Source of the DNA: Aquimarina aggregata
GTDB taxonomy: Bacteria > Bacteroidota > Bacteroidia > Flavobacteriales > Flavobacteriaceae
Length of the DNA: 64,000 nucleotides
Reading direction: 5' to 3'
Assembly: GCF_001632745.1 (NCBI RefSeq)
Contig: NZ_LQRT01000024.1
Coordinates: 1-64,000, forward strand
Under the pieces are notes generated by a model that saw only the letters and a list, made by a program, of their open reading frames with translations, was not told where the DNA came from and searched no databases. How positions within the stretch are numbered: position 1 is the stretch's first letter; the number at the start of each line of letters is the position of its first letter. Positions 19,801 through 30,900 of this stretch are shown here, in pieces. Both the position numbers and the translations under genes were made by a program.

Positions 19801-22800
19801 GCAATCTCTATAGGAACGTACGTTTCTATTCCTGATATACTAGCTTCCTTAATGCAACTCAAAGGTAGACTTGTATCTAAAATTTGAAAATTAAATACAT
19901 CCGAAGGTACCGCAGTAGTTGGTAGTGTAAATCTAAACCTATCTTGCGGTTCACCAGCATCAGGACTTACAAATACGCCTGAAGCAAATCCGAATTGATA
20001 TGGCCCACCTGAGCCCTCTAAAACAATTACCTCTACTACTGCTCCCGTATCGCAGCTTGCAGGTGCTATAAAATCCACTCTTGTTGTAAACGCCGGTGCT
20101 GCAGGTACCACAACATTGGTAAACTCTTGAATGCATTCTGGATCTGGATTGCGATTAGAAACTATCTGTACAGTATATATTCCAGGTAATAAGCCATTAA
20201 ATGTATAATCACCTTGGTTTGATGCCTCATCTCCTGTTACTATATCGATAGCATTAGGTCCTCCCTGAATACGATATTCATATAATGGCAGTCCCCCAAT
20301 AACTTCGGCTCTAATACTACCCAAAGCACTTGGGTTATCAATAGTAGTGCACTCTGGTGCTGTAACAAAAATATCAAAAACAGGGTCAAATGATCTTATC
20401 GTACCATCTATCTCATACATACAATTTGGAAGTGCTGTATCCACAGCATACACTGTAAATAAAAATGGATTAGTTTGAAAAGGAATTACAAAACGTCCAT
20501 CTATATTGGTTGATGCTATTACCTGTGCAGTAGTTGGTGGTGGATCTGAAGCTAGTCGAATCACAAATCTATACGTATCGCCGGGTGGTATATTGCTTAC
20601 TTGAACAAGTCCATCATTACCACATTCCATATCCGAAATATCTACTTCTGGTTGGTAATCATTTTTATTAATATCAAAATAGAATATCTGCGTGCATCCT
20701 CCTACCACTTCTAATACCATTCTGTATTCTCCTGCATCTGTAAATTCATAAGTAGTTGGTGTTCCCGATCCAGAAGGTAAGGTTGTCCAATTTCCAAATG
20801 CATCACAACCACCAGTAACGGCAGGGCAACTATCTGTTCTATCCTTACATGTATCGTTAGTTAATTGTTGCCAAGTTATAGCGACTAAATTATCTGGATT
20901 TACTTGCGAATCTACAGTATATGTCTCATCACCACATAGATTAACTTTTGCTAAAGGCTGACTACACCCTCCATTAGTATTATCAAAATAATCTATAAAA
21001 TTCTCTATAGTTGCGTCGTCTTGTAACGGATGAGGAGCCGACGCAAAGTTTATAACATCAAATTCTTCTGTAAGGGTCATACATATACCATCGGCAGGAT
21101 TAGTATCCTCCTTAATTACGATATACAATCCGCTTTCATTTCCAGATGGCACAACCACTGACGGTATCGTTGTAACTGTAGAAAAACCATTCGGTCCTGA
21201 CCATGTATAGCGATCATATCCCGTTCCTGCAGTTAATATTAATTCACCGCCACATGTACTTACACTTTGCGTGCATGCAGGTATGTTAACCAAAAAGTTT
21301 GTTGCTAATCCATCAGTATTTCCACATTCAAAAACTTCGTTTGCACTCTGTTGTGTTTGTTGTATCCCAGAAACGATACCGGTATATGTAGCTACCGCCA
21401 AATTCGTTATTTCATTAGAACATGCATCTCGTAACGATTCACAGTCAGAAACTACGCGTACCGTAAAATCGATACTCAATTCTCCATCTCCTGGTCCCGA
21501 AGGGCTCGTATACTCTAAAAGATCAGCAGGTATTGACAATTTTAAGGTTTGAGCTCCTTGGCTATCAATATTTACTGCATAACCTATAGTAGGAATTGTT
21601 ACCAGATTACCTATTGGGTTTGCTGTAACATCAATACCATCAATAGACTCTAAATCAACATTTGCCGGTAATACATCATCTATAATTACATTCTCTGCAT
21701 AGTTTTCATTACCAGTATTTTTAACTCGTAAACGATATACTAAAGCATCGCCTGGCTCTACAGCAGTGCCACTAATTGACGTGTTTAAGTCTGTTGGATC
21801 GTATACCTCGTTAATCAATAATAGTTCCGGTAAAATATCTTCGACTGCAATGACAGACATAAATGCCTGATAGCCATCACCATTTGATGATAGCCTAAAA
21901 TTTGCACTAGTAGCATCATTAGGAATAAGATCATTTGCATTATTCGGTAATTCAAAAATATCGGTATCAAAACCAAGCGTGTTGGCAGATGCTGGATTTC
22001 TGTTTGTTGATATTACTCCATCAACAGAGATCGAACTATTAAAAAAGTTATTTTGGGGATTAGCTGCATTAAATATGTCTACATAAATCCCAGAGGTGTT
22101 TTCTATCTGCAAATTATCATTTACTATACCACTATCACCTTCTAAAGCTCCTATTCCAAACTTTACGTTTACCGGACTGGGAGCGGCAAGTGTTCTAAAT
22201 CCCTCTATGGGTAAATCGACAGTACTTGATGTCGTACCGGGTTGAATTTCTCTAAAACCATCAAAAACAGACATAAATTTATTGACTCCCTCAAAACTTG
22301 GGTCATTATAAATAACAACCAATGACCAACCACCTGTTGCTCCTGAAACTCCCGAAGTATCACCTACCGTTGCTTTCATATTAGCAACTGTATATGTACC
22401 ATAACCATTTGCTTGCACTATAGCAGTTACATCTGCATAACACGTATATGGAACATTATCGCTGGCCGTTGTACCTGGATTTGAAACTGTACCTGCATAA
22501 CCGTCATAAATAATACCACCATGAGTCGTTGTTGGCGTACCATTTACATCGATTACCTGAGAACTTACTTGTGGTTGTACAGGGGTATAGGTAACTGCTC
22601 CCGGAGTTCCAAAACCTAATTGTATAGCTTTATAATCAGCAGTACCTCTAGCTCTAACATCGTTCAAAGGTAAACCGGTAGTAACTTCGTTACCTGTAGT
22701 AGATATGGTAGCATTTATTACGTTAGCCTCAAAATTAATAGCATCGATAAGGTTATTACCAAAAACATCATTATTGCCTATCGTTACAGACGGTATTGTT

Positions 22801-23543
22801 ATGGTTGCACCATCCCCTGTAGCACGTTGCAAATTACCATTGTCATTTACAATTATTACTCCTATTGCTCCTGCATTTTGTGCATTAATGACTTTTTCTC
22901 TATCTGTACAACTACCTCCCGTATCAATTACTGCGATGTTGCCAGCTAATGCTCCTGCGTTTGTTATACCACAACCATTTCTAGGTGCTGCCACAACAAG
23001 GTTAGATGATGCAGGACTTAACCTAATATCAGAATTATCGTTAGAAAACTCTGTGACCCTAAGAAAATATGTTTCGGCCCATTGTGAATTATTTAGTGTC
23101 AATACAGTATTAGAAGTACTAGCATTAACCCTACCAGTACCATCAAAGTCTGTAGTAGGAATTTCATCTTCTATATATAAGGTTGGAATACCACCTCTTG
23201 CTAAATAATAATTAGCCGTCCAGTACAATCCAGCATATACAATTGTAGAGCAATTCTCGGTACTTGGGTTTTCTAAATCTGCGCTACTTGAACTAAATGT
23301 AGTATTATCCCCATCGATATCTATATATGCAGTATCAAAACTAGATCCATTATTAGTTCCAAGTGTATCATAATTTTCATTTGGATTGGACTGTATACCA
23401 TGGATAGCATTACCGATTAAAAGTATATCTCCTCTGGTAGAAATATTCTGTCTAGGTCTAAAATCTTGTTGAGCCAGTATATTTGATACTGCACCAAAAA
23501 GCAAGCCCAATACTAAGAGTTTTTTGAGTAAAGTTGTTTTCAT
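16890..23543 (-). CDS. Giant secreted SprB-like surface protein, T9SS type A sorting domain (2217 aa)
   Basis: The signal peptide is MKTTLLKKLLVLGLLFGAVSNILAQ. Order: a conserved N-terminal block (RPRQNISTRGDI..., shared with the larger paralogue at 24958-36504); a PA-like domain at ~180-280 (NGCGITNAGALAGNIAVIDT, NAQNAGAIGVIIVNDN); a DUF11-like beta domain at ~570-700 (DALVYRLRVKNTGNENYAE); Cys-rich blocks (~770-1010); several SprB-type repeats from ~1540 onward, recognised by T/S-CxGxxDG/NG, GGTPPY and GTYTxxxxDxxGC; and at ~2150-2217 a type A T9SS sorting domain (MYPNPATSLVQINK...NGIYFVKVVTNT). It is predicted to be exported across the outer membrane by T9SS and attached to the surface, likely as an adhesin. 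It is preceded by porP/sprF, which ends in a terminator, and has a possible own promoter. Confidence 0.92.
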   Translation of the reverse strand: MKTTLLKKLLVLGLLFGAVSNILAQQDFRPRQNISTRGDILLIGNAIHGIQSNPNENYDTLGTNNGSSFDTAYIDIDGDNTTFSSSSADLENPSTENCSTIVYAGLYWTANYYLARGGIPTLYIEDEIPTTDFDGTGRVNASTSNTVLTLNNSQWAETYFLRVTEFSNDNSDIRLSPASSNLVVAAPRNGCGITNAGALAGNIAVIDTGGSCTDREKVINAQNAGAIGVIIVNDNGNLQRATGDGATITIPSVTIGNNDVFGNNLIDAINFEANVINATISTTGNEVTTGLPLNDVRARGTADYKAIQLGFGTPGAVTYTPVQPQVSSQVIDVNGTPTTTHGGIIYDGYAGTVSNPGTTASDNVPYTCYADVTAIVQANGYGTYTVANMKATVGDTSGVSGATGGWSLVVIYNDPSFEGVNKFMSVFDGFREIQPGTTSSTVDLPIEGFRTLAAPSPVNVKFGIGALEGDSGIVNDNLQIENTSGIYVDIFNAANPQNNFFNSSISVDGVISTNRNPASANTLGFDTDIFELPNNANDLIPNDATSANFRLSSNGDGYQAFMSVIAVEDILPELLLINEVYDPTDLNTSISGTAVEPGDALVYRLRVKNTGNENYAENVIIDDVLPANVDLESIDGIDVTANPIGNLVTIPTIGYAVNIDSQGAQTLKLSIPADLLEYTSPSGPGDGELSIDFTVRVVSDCESLRDACSNEITNLAVATYTGIVSGIQQTQQSANEVFECGNTDGLATNFLVNIPACTQSVSTCGGELILTAGTGYDRYTWSGPNGFSTVTTIPSVVVPSGNESGLYIVIKEDTNPADGICMTLTEEFDVINFASAPHPLQDDATIENFIDYFDNTNGGCSQPLAKVNLCGDETYTVDSQVNPDNLVAITWQQLTNDTCKDRTDSCPAVTGGCDAFGNWTTLPSGSGTPTTYEFTDAGEYRMVLEVVGGCTQIFYFDINKNDYQPEVDISDMECGNDGLVQVSNIPPGDTYRFVIRLASDPPPTTAQVIASTNIDGRFVIPFQTNPFLFTVYAVDTALPNCMYEIDGTIRSFDPVFDIFVTAPECTTIDNPSALGSIRAEVIGGLPLYEYRIQGGPNAIDIVTGDEASNQGDYTFNGLLPGIYTVQIVSNRNPDPECIQEFTNVVVPAAPAFTTRVDFIAPASCDTGAVVEVIVLEGSGGPYQFGFASGVFVSPDAGEPQDRFRFTLPTTAVPSDVFNFQILDTSLPLSCIKEASISGIETYVPIEIASVVPTNPVCPTDLGTIEVSLTPSSAVAGRTFVYEVLTSEDEVVLSISTSNVTTTFTNIPSGPGYKIRVSHNDTTDPTADSICPVVKEGYDIIIPSPITFDINLTRELSCISGNEDAQVTLSNFTGGTGDYEWSLNASGPFVAIVSDITSFPISEAGVYTIFVRNPNAPACPTSAPISINQLEEIDDIILTEGASSCENQTVLTDVTAFPALSSTDIANGVQYDFTIQPAPFSGPATFSITATTGMQPITFSRGIIYTIEAKRSDNECGIAKNYSADLINQIEITSLNPQDITCNGSLDGSVAFTVNSSNFGYEIFDSVTGFMVSNPLSTVDTIVVSDLGTGTYTIRVFDITTNCEDISIFEITEPSALNASTEIVPLTTINDGKIIVNTDGGTPPYQYSLDGGNIFETSNTFENLPSGTFTIFIKDSNGCIKTVSATIDPLILPISVVLNLDSAFISCFGESNASIKANVTGGTGIYEYVLTGTSILGETINSGPQTSSTFSGLFAGTYLYTVNGDGSEHVSVPFTITNPPEFLSEVTLSSVSCNGENNGTVTILATGGTPPYSFAISSIPNTFFSDDSDGIFNQHAFKDLGPGTYDVLAQDTNGCEQLSTIEILENTPILASVVNSTPEICFGDSNGSVVFEISGGTPPYQTNITNNDVDFVEGQLNYDNLPSGITTIYIRDAKSCITTLSVDILEASAIFLNVTVTPITNDADGVIEVIATGGNPPYIYQLKDIQTGTVVNEQLSNTFTVGSSGEYLVEVLDSNGCIIGQTVTMESTAQNPIIEYADEIFFCTITGQIYPTIAIENANGETLDIPFLDVVSVVWQKFNDINCDIELQDNCPTTDSSCTSGWFNLCTTNDCDIADAGEYRVVIEFANKSTDRIQTYYFKAERLVPDTQPDFVMYPNPATSLVQINKQVKSIEVFDVMGKLVLQTSESTYDVASLTNGIYFVKVVTNTNDEVFTRLVKK

Positions 23544-23780
23544 TTGTTTAGGTTTCGTTGATTATAAATTGTTTGTTACCAATAGATTATTCATATACTG
23601 TTATTACTTAGTGCAACCAGTAGAACAATTGTTACCCTTTAAAAACATCTTTTTCTTCTTTTTTTTGCATGAATTCGATATTGCATGATAAAAAATCATG
23701 AAATGCTGTAAAAGACATGCATTACATTCAAAAAACGTTTGTAAAATTATAGGGTTATGTGGGGTAGGATTTATTACTGG

Positions 23781-23788
23781 CAAATATA
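23781..23788 (-). promoter_or_regulatory. Candidate -7 promoter box for the 2217-aa surface protein
   Basis: CAAATATA on plus is TATATTTG on minus (TAnnTTTG). It sits just downstream of the porP/sprF terminator, where a separate promoter would be expected. No good -33 box is seen. Confidence 0.3.
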
Positions 23789-23853
23789 GTTGTCTAAAAA
23801 TAAATATCACATATTTATTTATTGTTATTATTTTTAGATAAAATACTAAGCAT

Positions 23854-23886
23854 AAAAAAGCCGATTCTTATAGGAATCGGCTTTTT
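23854..23886 (-). terminator. Terminator after porP/sprF
   Basis: CCGATTC (23861-23867), 6-nt loop, GAATCGG (23874-23880), extended by AAAAAG/CTTTTT on both sides, giving a 13-bp stem. It lies ~20 bp past the porP/sprF stop codon. Confidence 0.8.
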
Positions 23887-23904
23887 AGTTATGTTATTTC
23901 TTTT

Positions 23905-24861
23905 CTAGTATGTACATCCACATTTACTTTGTCGACAACCAAAATCTAGTCCTAACGTAATCATATGAGATCCTGCACTTGTAGTTGGTTGTAATACTTC
24001 GTTTACGTTTACTTGATATCCATATGCTACATAAAAATTAGCTTTTTTTATACCAATCATTGGTGAAACAGAAAGTGGTTTAAAATCTTGATCCACCAGA
24101 GACCTTACGCTTACACCAGCCCAATAATAATCTCCTCGATGTAATTTTCTAACCTTTAAATTTATATCTGTCGTAGAACGGCCATCTCCTGCAAAATTTT
24201 GATATAGGATTGAGGGTTCGATCTCTATATCACTAAATCTATGATAAAATGTATATCCTGTATACAAATAGTAGTTTTGTATTTGTGACGGTTCTGTTGG
24301 ATTAAAATCGTCTATTTGCTTTTGTAATAAGTTTACCGCATTGGCACTTAAGAAAAACCTTCCTAGACGATATAACAATGCAATATCAAAGTTAGAATCA
24401 TTTACACTTACATCTGCCAATCCTGGATTAAAAGGGTTGTCAGGGTCTCCATTATTAAAATCAGAAGTATCAATACCAAACTGAGTGAATTTATAGCTCA
24501 ATCCAAAAGAAAGATATTGGTTATCATACTCGCTTATTGTTAAATGGTGTGCAAATGATAATTGAATACCTTTTTGGGTTGTAAAACCATTTTGATCATT
24601 AAATAAAATCGCTCCTACTCCTGACCTATCAGATATCCTACCGTCTATAGACAGGGATTGTGTTCCTGGGGCATCTTCGATACTCACCCATTGCTCAAAT
24701 CCGGAGGCTCTTATTTGCCAACAATCTCCTATACCTGCATACGCAGAAGAGATTAAATAGGGGTTATCTGCAATGTATTGGTTTTGTACAGGGGCAAAAA
24801 ACTCTTGTCCAAACGTGCAATAACTTGCAAAAAGACTAAGTATTACAATATATTTCTTCAT
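23905..24861 (-). CDS. PorP/SprF family type IX secretion outer-membrane protein
   Basis: This 318-aa protein has a signal peptide (MKKYIVILSLFASYCTFGQ). The start of the mature chain (QNQYIADNPYLISSAYAGIGDCWQIRASGFEQW) and the alternating beta-strand pattern to a final aromatic-rich strand identify PorP/SprF. In Flavobacterium johnsoniae, SprF is needed to deliver the adhesin SprB to the surface, and such genes commonly follow their cognate adhesin, as here, where it lies 96 bp downstream of the 3848-aa adhesin gene. The likely role is an outer-membrane partner for attaching that type B T9SS cargo. The C-terminal CRQSKCGCTY with three Cys is unusual. A terminator follows. Confidence 0.92.
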   Translation of the reverse strand: MKKYIVILSLFASYCTFGQEFFAPVQNQYIADNPYLISSAYAGIGDCWQIRASGFEQWVSIEDAPGTQSLSIDGRISDRSGVGAILFNDQNGFTTQKGIQLSFAHHLTISEYDNQYLSFGLSYKFTQFGIDTSDFNNGDPDNPFNPGLADVSVNDSNFDIALLYRLGRFFLSANAVNLLQKQIDDFNPTEPSQIQNYYLYTGYTFYHRFSDIEIEPSILYQNFAGDGRSTTDINLKVRKLHRGDYYWAGVSVRSLVDQDFKPLSVSPMIGIKKANFYVAYGYQVNVNEVLQPTTSAGSHMITLGLDFGCRQSKCGCTY

Positions 24862-24957
24862 CTAACATTTAAAATTACTAACCATTGACTTTTGTGTTTA
24901 CGTGTCATTTGGCATTATCCATATTGTTTCTTCTATAACTCTCTTCGTTTTTATATA

Positions 24958-27900
24958 TTATCTATATAAAGTAAAGTGGCCAGTAAACTCTCTTCTGTCA
25001 ACATCATTAAGAACGATAGTAAACCAATAATCTCCAGACGGAAGTTCTTTTCCTTGATAAATACCAGACCATCCTTGTTGATTTCCTTTAAACTCTTTCA
25101 ACATTCTACCGTATCTATCAAAAATTGTTACCTCCATATTTTCAAAGAAGAATGGGTCTCCTGCGGTTCCTGGGGGTAAAATTTGTCTAGGATACCAGAA
25201 TCTTTCTTCTGAGCTTGCATTTGGATCATCTGGTCTAAAGTAATTAGGAATACGAATATTGATATACGTAAGCTCTTGAAGTGATATTACCTCACAACCA
25301 TTTGCATCTATTACTCGTATTGCATAAAATCCAGTCTGTCGTATTCTAAAGACATTTCCATCAACCGCAATATTATAGTCCACTTCGTTTAATGGTGTCT
25401 CATTTGATGTTAATCCTACATATCCCACAAGGAATGTGTAGAAAGGATCTGTTGGTAATTGAACTCCTCCTGTAACATTGATCTCATATTCATTTGGATC
25501 TTGAGGGTTACCTGTCATCACTGCTACTGGTAATGTCATTGGTATGTATTCTTCAACCTCTATACGTGGTATTGGCTCAGAACATCCATCAGCATGTAAC
25601 ATTGTTCCTTCATACTCACCAGGTGATACCTCAAAAGTACCTGTCATATTAAAGTTACTAGGTGGGTTTGGTGTACCATTAACTCCTGTTAATGTATATA
25701 CGATATCTGTAGTCACAGAATTTTCACCCAGTACAAAATCAATAAAGTATCTTGGTGCTTGTGTTACATTTCCATCTAAATCAATAACAGGACAATCTAA
25801 TCTGTCTCTAAGTATTCCTTCAAGAATAACACCTGGATCTATCGTTACAGAAATATCTGTTGGACAGTCATTAGCATCTCGAATAAATATTCTTACAACT
25901 CCTGCGGCAAGGTCATCAAATGTAAATTGATCTTGTACAAAATCTGCATCATTATTGGTTAGACTAGTTCTATATGGTGGTGTACCACCTGTTATTATTA
26001 TTGTTACCGAACCATCTTCATCACCAAAGCAGGTTTCTGGCGTAGGCTCGCCATCTACACCAACCATTAATGCTGTTGGTTCTGTAATCTCTATATCTCT
26101 AATCTCACTACAACCAAGTGCATCCTGAGCTATTACAGTGTACATTCCAGGAGCTAACTCATCAAAAGTATGCTCTCCTATAATTCCGTCTGATACATCA
26201 TTAAGGAATGCTTCATTATTAATCGCATAAGAATATGGTGGTGTACCTCCACTTGCAACAATTCGAATGAAACCATTGTCCTCTCCAGCACAAGTTACAT
26301 TTCCAACATCACTAAAATCTGGTGTAAATTCTGGTGGATTAATGATTGTAAATTGCTCTTGAGCAGAACAACTTCTATCGGTTGTTACTGTATATACATA
26401 CACTGCAGGAGCTAAATCTCTAAACTCACTTGTAGATTGTACAATTGGCGTAAACGGTGTGCCATCTGCAAGGTTACCAGATACTGTACTAAGTGTAAAC
26501 GTATACATTCCTGTACCTCCTATAACGCTAGCATCTATTACTCCGTTTGATCCTCCATTACAATTTACGAAGGCAAAACGATCGTCTAATGTAATTTCTA
26601 TATCTGGTATTGCAATAACAGGTAATGCTCCCGATGGTCTTGATTCACACCCTGTGTTATCAATAACAAAGAATTGATATTCTCCGACTGGTAAGGTAAA
26701 TATACCTGTCGTATTCCTTTGAACCTCTACCGGATTTAATCGATCTGTACCGATATCTAACACTACAAAGGTTGTTATTGTTCTACCATTAATGATTCCT
26801 GTAGCTCCATCAAATCCTCCTGTCACAGTTACATCAACCGTTGGGTTAGGGTTTCCTGTACAATCAATTAGTGAGGCATTAAAGTTCACTGTTAACTCAG
26901 CAAGTTCATTAATTATAGCTGGTGAAGTATCTGTACAACCTAATTCATCATAAGCCGTAACGGTATAATTACCAGGCGCCAAGTTTCTAAATTCATTTGA
27001 AGTTTGCAGTACACCTTCTGTACCTCCTGTTGGAGTTAAAGAATAACGTAATGGTGTATCAGTACCTGTAGCAGTTACTACAATTCTACCATCTGCCTCA
27101 CCAAAACATGATACATCAAAATCTTCGACTAAGCTTATATTAACATCATCAGCTGGTGGTCGAACAGTGATGATATCATCATCTGTACATACAAAAGTAC
27201 CTCCCGGATCTGTATCTGTAGCAGTAACCGTAAACGTAAACGTTGGCGGTACTGTTGGTGGTACAACTGGTGTAGCTTGCGCTATTGACAACCCTTCAAA
27301 TAATCCAGTAGTATTAGTTAATCCAGTTTCAACGAGTGTATAGGTAACATCTCCTCTTGCTCCTGTAACACTAGCCTGGAAAGAAATATCTCCTCCTGGG
27401 TTACAAGATTCCTGGTCATTTCTAGGGCTTATGTCTACTTCAAAGTCAGCTGTAGGTCCTGTAATTGTAAAGCTAGCAGCTTCATCACATTCAGGAGCAC
27501 CAATTTGTACAACGTTAATCGTATAATTTCCTATTCCTAATCCAGGCTCCCCTGCTCTAGGCACTACAAAACTATTAGTTGTTGCTGTAGTTGTTTCGTT
27601 AGTACCACTTGCGGCACTATCATAAATTACCGTTACAGTTCCAACTGCATCTTCAGACGTAATTGTATAAGAAACTACACCTATATATCCGCCAAGTACA
27701 GTAAAACGAGCTCTACCATCTCTATCTTCGAAACAGGTTTCTGGTGTTTCTTCTGCAGCTGTTAACTCAAAATTATCATACTCAGGTATTGTATATGTTG
27801 TCGGTATCGTACACATTGTTCCTTCATCCCTCACTACAAAATTAAATGTATCGCCTACTACATTATTTAATGTGAAATCTGCTTCAAAAATTCCTGCTGC

Positions 27901-30900
27901 AGGGTCTTGAGTATCTAATACAGCACCCGTGCCATCTACTCTTGTAAAAATATAGTTTCCAGAACCTCCAGTTACCGTAACAGTTACTATTTCATTGCTA
28001 GTACATGTCGCAGCCGTATCCTGGTTTGCTTCTGCCATAGTCATAATTTCAAAGACAGGAACGGGTATATTTGTTGTTCCAGAGCAGTTATTACTATCTT
28101 CTATTGTGAAAGTATAAGTGCCATTACCTACAGGAGCTGTTACTTGATGTTGTACTCCAGGAGTAACAGGATCAGAATCTACTGCAACCTCATCTACTAC
28201 AGGAGATAAAGGTGCCGGTCTTGTATATGAAACTCTATAAGTTCCATCGCCTCCAGAAATATCTAATGTAATCACAGGGAATACTTCATTATTAGATGAA
28301 TCACAACCATATGGTGTTACACTAGGGTTTGCCACTATAGGAGCTGGTTCTGTGATAGGAATATTTGCTGTATTAACACATTCTACAGTTACCGCTCCAG
28401 CTCCAGAACCATTCACTACAGTTGCATAAACAGTTACTTCATATACATCCACATCTAAATTATTGAATGTAGGACTAACTTGTCTAGTTCTTAAGTCTCC
28501 TGTTGCAGGGGCCGCAGTAATCTCATACTCGTAAGTCACTCCAGCCTCAAAAGGAGCTGTTAATGTTACTGTAATACTTCCTGTAGGCGGTGTATCACTA
28601 TTACATGTCATGTTTGTTATACCCATTGTAGGGTCAATAACAGGTAATGTCGGCCCCTCTAGACCTACTCTTGTTCTATAAGGACAACCTGTAGCAGGAT
28701 TTCTATCAATATCGGTCAAGACAATCTCGTACTCTCCAACAGCTATACCAGGAAATACTCCTGTCGCATTTGTTTGAATAGCAGGAGTCACTACAACTCC
28801 ACCAGTAACAGTAAACAATTCATATCTAGGTGGTGTAGCTCCGGCTAAGGTTCCTGATGTAATACTTGTAGTAATTGTTCCATCTGCTGCCTCACAATTT
28901 GGTGCAGTAAATACAGCTTCTATTGCTAAAGGAGGTAAAATGGTTATGGTATCCTCAATAGTACAACCATTATTATCTCGAATAGTAATTCTATATGTTC
29001 CTGGGTTATCCACCATAAATTGATGACTAGCACCATCTGCTACATAAACAATTGGATTAGTAATCGGATCTGTTGGAATCAACCCATTATTTATACCATA
29101 AAATATTTCTCCATCGGCGTTTAACGCACTCGGGTCTGCACTTCCTTCAACAGTAAAAGTAAAATCTCTTGTATCACATGGATTATCTGCGAAAGTAGGT
29201 ATTGGATTTGTAAAAGTTGGGCCTGGAACAACAGTAATATTAATCTCAAGTAGATGTCTACAATCATTATCATCACGAGTCCAAATATCCCATTGTAATT
29301 GATCTCCTCCAGTTCCATCACCATTAGTATCTGTATCTATTGTTAATGTGCTAGAGGTTAATGTAAACCCTGATGGCGCAACAGGAGGCGCAACACCTCT
29401 TTCAACTACAACATAAGCATAGCCATCACCTAGAGTAATTGTTCCTCCATTTTCAGTACCTCCTTGAGTTGTAACTGCTACATCAACTGTAGTTTCACAC
29501 ACTGCCATTGTAGGTGTTGTATTTCCTGTAGTTATTAGCGGATCAGGAACATCAACTCTAAAATCATGACGATTAGAACACCCTGGGCCATCTAATTCTC
29601 TAACTATAACGTAATATCTTCCTTCTGGGATATTAGAAATTGTAACTGGAACTGGTATTGCAGGAGTGCTAGCTGCAACAGTCGCCGTATTTGTAAATGC
29701 AGCTCCTAATGAAGTGTCTGTTAAATCATTAAAAACTTCCCATTCTAATTGAGTAACTTGATTTGCTGCATTTCCGTAATCAGTAATTGTAAATGTAAGC
29801 TCTCCATTAGTCAATGCAGGTGTCTCGTTACATGTAACATCTGTAACCTGTGGATCAAAAATAGTTGGTTCAGAAGGTGCAGGGCCAGTTCTTACTCTTT
29901 GTTGGAAAACACATGATGAACCTGTATCTATTACCTCAATTATATATTCAGTATTAAATTCTATATCACCTACAAACTGATGATTTCTTTCAGGCACTGT
30001 ACCACTAGATACAGGGTTTCCATTCATAGGTCCTACTGGATGTGTAGGATTTCCAATTATACTTATATTAAAGGGACCCGTACCAGATGTAGGATCAATA
30101 CTTGCATTTATAATAGCTCCTGTGGTACAGCTTCCTGTTGATGCCAAAGAAATATTTAACTCAGTTACGTTAGAGAATACCGGAAATGGTCCAAATGGGT
30201 CAGCTGGTTCACAATTATTACCATCTTCTACAAGAATGTAATAATCTCCAAAAGCCAAGTCACCAAATGTAATTGTAGTTCCAGGTTGCGTAGTTGGATT
30301 AGCGATATCGGTAGCTGCAGGCACCACTGGACTAGCAAATAGATCTTCAGCTCTAACAAGAGTATATGTATAATTTGGAGTTCCACCATCGATAACAAGT
30401 TCAATACTTCCTGGTCGAAGAGTTCCTCCAGCTAAACAACTAATAGAAGTTACGTTTCTAGATACTTCTACGATTTCGCGAGGTTCATTTACTGTTATGG
30501 TTCCAGTATAAGTACACTCTCTACCATCCCGTACAACATATTCATAAGTTCCTGCTCCAATATTTGGAAAATCTGTTGATGTTCCCGTTACTACTTGAAA
30601 ATCTGCAGGTACAGGTGTAAAAGGAGTAGGTCCAAATGCAATATCATAACCCCCAGGATCAGTTCCTACAACATTAATTGTAATTGTTGTTAAATCTTCA
30701 AAACAATCTACAGCAACCGTTGTTGGCGCTGTAATCGTTGGCGGTACAGGATTCGTTATGACAGCTGTATCAGTGTCTGTACATGTTTCAGAATCGGTAA
30801 CAGTGAACGTATAATTCCCTGCTGCTGTACCTATAGGCGTTGGATTGAATGTTACGGTTGTAGCAACTGTTGGTGTTCCAGGAACTGTTCCTGTTGCTGC

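Larger units (their letters stand above)
23544..23904. other. 361-bp intergenic region between the giant gene and porP/sprF
   Basis: It contains the porP/sprF terminator and, nearer the giant gene, a TAnnTTTG-like box on minus. A 68-codon open frame (23604-23810, minus) lies here but has lysine runs and no family features; I do not call it a gene. The rest, ~230 bp, would be a long 5' leader of the giant gene. Confidence 0.6.

Noticed and set aside
23604..23810. A 68-codon minus-strand frame in the 361-bp intergenic region
   Set aside because: No family likeness, a run of Lys codons, and it overlaps a likely promoter/leader region. A Cys-rich end is probably chance.
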